A DNA stretch of 64,000 nt from Candidatus Poribacteria bacterium (GTDB taxonomy: Bacteria > Poribacteria > WGA-4E > PCPOR2b). Where the stretch lies: contig PYIZ01000048.1 of the NCBI GenBank assembly GCA_003635265.1, positions 124,001 to 188,000 on the forward strand, read 5' to 3'. Made by a program: the position numbers and the translations under genes. Positions 59,162-64,000 of this stretch are shown piece by piece. The notes below the pieces were generated by a model. The model ran no database searches. It worked only from the letters and a program-made list of their open reading frames with translations, and was not told where the DNA came from. Position 1 is the first letter of the stretch. The number at the start of each line of letters is the position of its first letter.

Positions 59162-60391
59162 ATGTGGCTAATTCTCATTAAACTGGCTTGGAGAAATCTC
59201 TTTCGGAATAAACGGCGTACTATCATCGCTTCGATAGCGATTGGTATCGGTCTAGCTGCGCTTATCTTTATGGATGCGTTGTGGGTTGGGATGGAGGAGA
59301 ACATGGTCAAAACTGCCACCGCTTCGTTTCTCGGCGATGGGCAGATTCATCGAAAAGACTTCCGTGACACGCAGACAGTCGAAATGACGATCAATCAACT
59401 CGATGTAGTGGTCGATGCCCTCTCTCAGGAAGCGACTGTCGAACAGTTCACACCCCGGACGCTCGCTTTCGGGATGATTACCTCGCCGGCAAATGTCAGC
59501 GCGATTAGCCTAGTGGGGATCCAACCGTCGACAGAACGGTTTTTATCCCAAATCGATGACGCGATCACAGAAGGGGCGTACTTTGAAGGGGACAATGACC
59601 GCGATATCGTGATTGGCGCGAAGCTGGCGGAACTGCTTGAAGTTACACTTGGCAATCGAGTCGTTGTCACCGTCGCTCAGTCAGAGACGGGTGATCTGTC
59701 ACAAGAGATGTTTCGGATTTCAGGGATCTATCATCTCAGCGGTGACGCAATGAGCGGGAGTATGGCGTTTGTGCGGCTGGGAAAAGCTCAGGAGATGCTT
59801 GCCATCGGTTCTGGTGTCCATGAAATTGCCATCAAATTTACCGACACACAATACGGACAGGATACAGACCTTCCGTTTTGGGAGCGGTATTCTCAACATG
59901 ACAACGAAGCGTTAGGTTGGACGGAAATTCTACCTCAATTACAAGCCATGTTCGAGATGTCCAAGTATAGTAAATACATCATGGGTGTTATCCTCTTTGG
60001 CGTTGTTGTGTTCGGGATTATCAACACGCTTTTCATGTCGCTGTATGAACGGATGTTCGAGTTTGGTGTTCTACGCGCCGTAGGGACGCGCCCTTTTGGG
60101 CTAGCACGGCTGATCTTATTTGAAGCCGGGGCGTTGGCGATTGTGAGCATCGCCCTCGGTGCTATCCTCGGTTTCGCCTTGACGTGGATATTCACAAAGG
60201 TCGGCATTGATTACACCGGCATTGAAATGATGGGCGTAACGATACAGGAACTCATCTATCCCATCATGACAATTGAACCGTTCATCTTGTATCCGATTTG
60301 GGTATTTATCTTCACCATTATCACTGGGTTGTACCCGGCTCGATACGCGGCGAAGGTAGCCCCGGCGACTGCGATGCGTAGGAGTTTTTAA
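59162..60391 (+). CDS. ABC transporter permease (FtsX/MacB/LolE type), second copy
   Basis: A 409-residue permease from the ATG at 59162 (MWLILIKLAWRNLFRNKRRT). A reading 120 bases longer would translate the hairpin repeat and overlap the first permease, so it is rejected. The layout is the same as in the first permease: helix 1 at IIASIAIGIGLAALIFMDAL, a periplasmic domain of about 220 residues, then three helices with MSLYERMFEFGVLRAVGTRP as coupling segment. Sequence divergence from the first permease is large, which suggests a LolC/LolE-type heterodimer. The ATPase gene follows 193 bases later. Confidence 0.9.
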   Translation: MWLILIKLAWRNLFRNKRRTIIASIAIGIGLAALIFMDALWVGMEENMVKTATASFLGDGQIHRKDFRDTQTVEMTINQLDVVVDALSQEATVEQFTPRTLAFGMITSPANVSAISLVGIQPSTERFLSQIDDAITEGAYFEGDNDRDIVIGAKLAELLEVTLGNRVVVTVAQSETGDLSQEMFRISGIYHLSGDAMSGSMAFVRLGKAQEMLAIGSGVHEIAIKFTDTQYGQDTDLPFWERYSQHDNEALGWTEILPQLQAMFEMSKYSKYIMGVILFGVVVFGIINTLFMSLYERMFEFGVLRAVGTRPFGLARLILFEAGALAIVSIALGAILGFALTWIFTKVGIDYTGIEMMGVTIQELIYPIMTIEPFILYPIWVFIFTIITGLYPARYAAKVAPATAMRRSF

Positions 60392-60440
60392 TAAGCGACA
60401 GTAGCAAAAAGTAGCAGGGGCGAAAGGGAGAAAAGAACCT

Positions 60441-60516
60441 ACCACAGAGACGCGGAGAACGCAGAGAAAAGCGAGAATTTTTTATTTCTGCTCTGTGCCC
60501 TCTGTGTCTCTGCGGT
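60441..60516. repeat. 76-bp imperfect inverted repeat
   Basis: ACCACAGAGACGCGGAGAAC then GCAGAG on the left (60441-60466) is matched by CTCTGTGCCCTCTGTGTCTC then TGCGGT on the right (60491-60516), inverted, with five or six mismatches. It lies in the 193-base gap between the second permease and the ATPase gene. Confidence 0.65.
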
Positions 60517-60584
60517 TGATTTTTTATCTGCTCATGTTCACACTTTCTGCCTTTACGCACTACGTTTTGCACAAGGAGCTAACT

Positions 60585-61277
60585 TTGGCAAATACTGATG
60601 TCATTGTAACAGAGAGCATTACGAAAGTGTATGGGGGAAATGGTGTGCCCGTCGAAGCCCTGCGGGGCGTTGATTTGACGATTCAATCAGGAGAGTTTAC
60701 GGCATTGGTGGGACCGTCTGGGTCGGGGAAAACAACGCTGCTCAACATCATTTCCGGGTTGGATACGCCGACAGAGGGGAAGGTCTGGCTGTCGGGCAAG
60801 CTGCTGTCCGGCATGAGTGGCAACGAGCTGTCCGACTTTCGCCGAGACAACATCGGCTTCATCTTTCAGGCGTACAATCTCATTCCCGTGCTAACGGTAG
60901 AAGAAAATGTGGAATACATTATGCTCTTGCAGCGCGTATCCAAAGCGGAACGGCATGGACGCGTTGCTGCAATGCTTGAGGAGGTTGGACTAGCAGGATT
61001 TGCAGACCGAAACCCACCCCAGCTCTCAGGTGGGCAGCAACAGCGTGTCGCCATTGCGCGGGCGATGGTCTCTGAACCTGCGATTGTCCTCGCGGATGAG
61101 CCGACTGCAAATCTCGATTCGAGAACGGGTGCAGACCTGCTTGATATGATGAGCCATCTCAATGTGCAGACAAACATGACGTTTGTATTTTCAACCCATG
61201 ATCCAATGGTGATGGAGAGGGCGAGACGTTTGATAACGTTGAAGGACGGACAAGTTGAGAGTGACGAGATTAAATAG
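60585..61277 (+). CDS. ABC transporter ATP-binding protein (LolD/MacB type)
   Basis: A 230-residue ATPase translated from TTG 60585, with AAGGAG 6 bases before it; a 90-base longer reading adds unrelated hydrophobic residues. Walker A is GPSGSGKTT, the signature is LSGGQQQRVAIARA and Walker B is AIVLADEPT. The length and the MacB/LolD-type FIFQAYNLIPVLTVEENVEY region fit a partner of FtsX-type permeases. It is the third gene of the LolA-permease-permease-ATPase run. Confidence 0.92.
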   Translation: MANTDVIVTESITKVYGGNGVPVEALRGVDLTIQSGEFTALVGPSGSGKTTLLNIISGLDTPTEGKVWLSGKLLSGMSGNELSDFRRDNIGFIFQAYNLIPVLTVEENVEYIMLLQRVSKAERHGRVAAMLEEVGLAGFADRNPPQLSGGQQQRVAIARAMVSEPAIVLADEPTANLDSRTGADLLDMMSHLNVQTNMTFVFSTHDPMVMERARRLITLKDGQVESDEIK

Positions 61278-61294
61278 CAGTTCGTTTTTTCCCT

Positions 61295-61567
61295 TCAGTC
61301 GTAATGCCCTCTGCATGCTGAAATGATAATTCTATTTTCTTCGACTCTGTAAACAATGCGATTTGCTCTGTCGATGCGTCTTGACCAGAAACCTGATAAA
61401 TCACCTTTCAGTGCCTCTGGTTTACCCGTCCCACGAAAGGGATCTCGTTGAATCTCCCGAAGCAGATTGAGGATACGTCGAGTTTTCCGGCGGTCTTGCT
61501 GAATCCACCACGCAAGGTCTTCAAATGCTGCAGCTTCAAATTCCAAGTTTCTTGCGGACAATCTCAT
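61295..61567 (-). CDS. yoeB: YoeB-type toxin (Txe/YoeB family mRNA interferase)
   Basis: A 90-residue toxin that cleaves mRNA on the ribosome. It has the family features AFEDLAWWIQQDRRKTRRIL, KPEALKGDLSGFWSRRID, NRIVYRVEE and the C-terminal SCRGHY-equivalent SACRGHYD with the catalytic His-Tyr pair. The start overlaps the antitoxin gene by 32 bases if the ATG at 61567 is used; a TTG at 61546 would overlap by 11. It is on the minus strand between the ABC ATPase and the outer-membrane barrel genes, both plus. Confidence 0.9.
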   Translation of the reverse strand: MRLSARNLEFEAAAFEDLAWWIQQDRRKTRRILNLLREIQRDPFRGTGKPEALKGDLSGFWSRRIDRANRIVYRVEENRIIISACRGHYD

Positions 61568-61778
61568 AAGGAATTTCTTCGGTACTGTTTCGGGATTTCA
61601 AAAGTCGATCCCTCATTTTCGGATCACTCAACAGGTACGCGGTTTCTTTTTCTGCGCTTTCCGATGCATCCCTGACCATTTCCTCAATGATTTGGGCGAT
61701 AGTCATCCCCCGTTGTTCCGCCTGAACGGATAACCATTCGTAATCTTCATTGCTGATTTGAATAGGAATCGTCTTCAT
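61536..61778 (-). CDS. Antitoxin of the YoeB pair
   Basis: An 80-residue protein starting MKTIPIQISNEDYEWLSVQA. The N-terminal 45 residues resemble a ribbon-helix-helix DNA-binding domain (beta strand then EQRGMTIAQIIEEMVRDA), and the rest is a charged helix likely to wrap the toxin. Classical YefM antitoxins (Phd fold) pair with YoeB, so this appears to be an RHH-type partner. It precedes and overlaps the toxin gene, which is the normal order. Confidence 0.82.
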   Translation of the reverse strand: MKTIPIQISNEDYEWLSVQAEQRGMTIAQIIEEMVRDASESAEKETAYLLSDPKMRDRLLKSRNSTEEIPYEIVRKKLGI

Positions 61779-61901
61779 TTTTAACTGTTAAGCGGAAACT
61801 CCCACACCATTAGAGAAAGGAAGCCACGCTTCTCCTGATATTGGTTGGATTTTTTTTGAGATGCCCTCAATATATATCTATTATACCACAATCCTGAATC
61901 C

Positions 61902-63194
61902 ATGAGCAGACATATTTTTAGGTGCAGTGGATATAAGATTCATTTTCCTGATGCTTGGACTGAGAAAATCGCGAGCAAAATCCTTGCACCTACTATCTTT
62001 CTGATTATAACTGTGGTCGCCGGACCCATCAATGCTGATCTCCAAATCAGCGGATATTACAAAAACTTTTCCACCGGTTTGGCTTCCCCTTTGCCGGACG
62101 AACCAATTATCGGTGCGGTGAACAACCGACTGCGACTTAATTTCGCTTACGCGCCCACCGATCCACTCTCGTTTGATCTTTCCTACGATTTTGCCCCCCG
62201 TATTCAAGACCCCTCGTTGTTTTCTGAGCCGCCAATCGCAGGTGCTGCGGGTTCACTCCACTATCGCGCTGTGGATTTTGATGCCACTATCTATCCGGAC
62301 GAGGAGGACCCGGACGGTAGTTTCGGCCTCTTCCAGAACCTTGATCGCGCTTCTATTGCGTACGGTGCTAATTTTGGAGACATCACAATCGGTCGCCAAG
62401 CCATCGCATGGGGTAGTGCGCGGGTCGTGAACCCGACGGACGTTATCGCCCCCTACGCCTACAATCAACTGGATACGGAGGATCGAATCGGTGTGGATGC
62501 GATTCGAGTACAGATCCCGATTGGTGTGTTGGGAGAGTTCGATACCGGCTATGTTTTTGGCGAGAATTTCGTTTTTGAAAAGAGTGCCTTCTTCCTTCGC
62601 AGCCAACTGAATGCGGTGGAAACGGACTTTGCGATTTCGCTGTTAGGATTTCGGGACCATCTGATGACAGGCTTTGACATAGCGCGGGGGATCGGCGGTG
62701 CTGGATTCTGGCTTGAAGCAGCTTACGTTTACGCCGACGCTTTCGATGGTGAAAACGGGGAGGCAGAAAACTATCTCCGGGCATCAATAGGGCTTGACTA
62801 CAGTTTCGGTGGAGTGTCTTACGGATTCATCGAGTACCATTTCAGCGGCGCAGGTGCGGGGGAACCGGAGGATTATCTCGCCAACCTAGACCGACCGGCT
62901 TACACCGATGGGGCGGTCTACCTCATGGGCAAACACTACTTTGTTCCCGGACTCACCTTCCAAATCACGCCGCTTATCTCATTGAGTGGTGTCGTGCTAT
63001 CAAACATCGCTGATCCTTCACTGTTTCCCTCTCTACAGATTGAATACAACTTTGCACAGGACATCTATCTCTCCGCCGGTGGGTTCATCGGAATCGGGAA
63101 ACGTCCTGAAACTGAAGACGAAGAAACACAATTTAGATCGGAGTTTGGCGGATATCCAACCCTCTTTTTTTTATCGTTCCGGCTCTATTTCTGA
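61902..63194 (+). CDS. Outer-membrane beta-barrel protein, function unknown
   Basis: A 430-residue exported protein. After a signal-like N-terminus (about residues 24-46, ILAPTIFLIITVVAGPINAD), the sequence alternates aromatic and polar residues: LRLNFAYAPTDPLSFDLSYDF, ASIAYGANFGDITIGRQAIAW, FGGVSYGFIEYHFSG, and ends in FFLSFRLYF with a C-terminal Phe, the normal end of an outer-membrane barrel. The pattern RQAIAWGSARVVNPTDVIAPYAY resembles the DUF1302/alginate-type barrels. It lies after the LolA-permease-ATPase genes on the same strand, interrupted by the toxin-antitoxin pair. Confidence 0.82.
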   Translation: MSRHIFRCSGYKIHFPDAWTEKIASKILAPTIFLIITVVAGPINADLQISGYYKNFSTGLASPLPDEPIIGAVNNRLRLNFAYAPTDPLSFDLSYDFAPRIQDPSLFSEPPIAGAAGSLHYRAVDFDATIYPDEEDPDGSFGLFQNLDRASIAYGANFGDITIGRQAIAWGSARVVNPTDVIAPYAYNQLDTEDRIGVDAIRVQIPIGVLGEFDTGYVFGENFVFEKSAFFLRSQLNAVETDFAISLLGFRDHLMTGFDIARGIGGAGFWLEAAYVYADAFDGENGEAENYLRASIGLDYSFGGVSYGFIEYHFSGAGAGEPEDYLANLDRPAYTDGAVYLMGKHYFVPGLTFQITPLISLSGVVLSNIADPSLFPSLQIEYNFAQDIYLSAGGFIGIGKRPETEDEETQFRSEFGGYPTLFFLSFRLYF

Positions 63195-63229
63195 ATACAA
63201 GAATCGATCTCAAACAGGTCAGTGTATCT

Positions 63230-64000
63230 TTACGCTGCCCCCTGCCAGCGGACGTCTTTGTAGGGCGAAACGAGAGGGGCTTCCGGCGGTGGGGAGACTA
63301 ATTCTCCATCTGCCACCCAGCCACAATCCCGCGCTGCCAGTTCTGCAACCAAGTATCCCTTCCACTTGGCGACTTCAGTCTGATATTCAGGATGGTCAAT
63401 CCGGTTATGGCACTCTCCCGGATCCTCTTCAAGATCAAAAAACTGCATCTCATCAATGCGTGGCAACCAAATCAACTTCCGTTTTCCATCCGTAACGTAT
63501 TGCATCTCCTGTTCATGAGAGTAACAGGTACAATGTTCGCCGTGGAGATAGGGACGCCAATTTGGGTCGGGCTGTTGTACTAGCGGGACGACGCTCTGCC
63601 CATCAACAGTTTTTGGAACATCGACGCCAGCTGCATCTAGAATAGTCGGCATAATGTCGCGTAGTTCGACTACCTCATCAGCTACTTTGCGGGAGGCTGC
63701 AGGACCGCGAGTGGGTGGGGTGACAATGAAGGGAATACGAGCGCTGCCTTCGTAGGCGTAGGTTTTGCGCCATAGGTTATGGTCGCCGAGCATTTCGCCG
63801 TGGTCGGAGGTAAAGATAAACCACGTATCCGCAAAGGTGTCCGGCTGATGTCGCCGAAACCAATTCATCAACCGACCAATTTGGGTGTCAATAAAGGAGA
63901 TCTCACCGTAGTAGCCAGACCGTGCGCGATGAATGCGTTTCTCCGAATGTTTTCCGCGCCATGCGTTGGGGTCAACCGCGACTTCTGGTCTGTCGTGACA
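63230..64000 (-). CDS. Sulfatase, C-terminal part (cut by window edge)
   Basis: The frame is open to the right edge, giving 256 residues of a type I sulfatase. The edge sequence contains HRARSGYYGEISFIDTQIGR, the typical lead-in to the metal-site segment FIFTSDHGEMLGDHNLWRKT (Asp-His ligands), then FIVTPPTRGPAAS, LRDIMPTILDAAGVDVP and LHGEHC, in normal order. The N-terminal CxPxR motif that becomes formylglycine lies beyond the window, so catalytic competence and the signal peptide cannot be judged. A 35-base gap separates it from the convergent barrel gene. Confidence 0.93.
   Translation of the reverse strand, partial: CHDRPEVAVDPNAWRGKHSEKRIHRARSGYYGEISFIDTQIGRLMNWFRRHQPDTFADTWFIFTSDHGEMLGDHNLWRKTYAYEGSARIPFIVTPPTRGPAASRKVADEVVELRDIMPTILDAAGVDVPKTVDGQSVVPLVQQPDPNWRPYLHGEHCTCYSHEQEMQYVTDGKRKLIWLPRIDEMQFFDLEEDPGECHNRIDHPEYQTEVAKWKGYLVAELAARDCGWVADGELVSPPPEAPLVSPYKDVRWQGAA

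Noticed and set aside
1..64000. CRISPR array, prophage, rRNA or tRNA genes
   Set aside because: No regularly spaced direct repeats, no phage structural or integrase genes, and no rRNA or tRNA-like sequences were seen on either strand.

Overview
The window reads as a chromosomal segment of an uncultured bacterium of the Candidatus Poribacteria type or a close relative. This is inference from gene content, since no rRNA, tRNA or universal marker gene is present. The basis is seven phytanoyl-CoA dioxygenase (PhyH) family genes in 64 kb, two of them fused to HEAT repeats, together with enolase-superfamily, amidohydrolase, GH-like, DUF6785 membrane and sulfatase genes, and many short palindromic repeats between genes. 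Signal peptides, a Lol-like transporter, an outer-membrane barrel and a prepilin peptidase indicate a diderm cell.

Layout. 1-4936 (minus): the argB start, a prepilin peptidase, an NtrC-type regulator, a lone DUF104 antitoxin-like protein, and methylcitrate-cycle genes prpC and prpB. 5090-12669 (mostly minus): a PhyH gene and a GH32-like gene in one operon, a secreted Cys-rich protein, a gluzincin protease, an enolase-superfamily enzyme, a homocysteine S-methyltransferase and an Ldh2-type dehydrogenase. 12730-24709 (minus): a corrinoid/tetrahydrofolate C1 cluster in two halves. The first half holds a PF13769-like small protein, a pterin-binding methyltransferase and a MTHFR-like protein. The second holds an ASKHA corrinoid activator, a corrinoid protein, a UroD-like methyltransferase and an unknown protein. 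Between them lie a DNA methyltransferase and nuclease pair, a PD-(D/E)XK gene coupled to a PhyH gene, and, on the plus strand, a structured RNA candidate with its own promoter.

24762-32765: divergent promoters flank a FadR-like operator, followed by DUF2442, a GntR/FCD regulator, two epimerases, a FadN-type beta-oxidation enzyme, a metallo-hydrolase and the first PhyH-HEAT gene. 32900-45538: a GspC/PilP-like envelope protein, the second PhyH-HEAT gene, a cyclase, another PhyH gene, an RNase Z-like hydrolase, a PD40 propeller, an Nramp-like carrier, an MFS exporter, a TPP enzyme and another PhyH gene. 45856-56683: a Na+/solute symporter with a small membrane partner, a DapA-like aldolase, a DUF6785 membrane protein, an amidohydrolase, another PhyH gene, a C45 peptidase and a GH10-like protein. 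56974-64000: a LolA-like protein, two FtsX/MacB permeases and a LolD-like ATPase, a YoeB toxin-antitoxin pair, an outer-membrane barrel and a truncated sulfatase.

How the genes work together. The C1 cluster should move methyl groups from an unknown donor (UroD-like enzyme) to a corrinoid protein and on to tetrahydrofolate, with oxidation by the MTHFR-like protein and repair by the ASKHA activator. The divergent GntR regulator probably controls its distal half. The rest is a dispersed scavenging repertoire of oxygenases, carriers, hydrolases, propionate use and beta-oxidation, plus a self-contained envelope-trafficking module at the right end.
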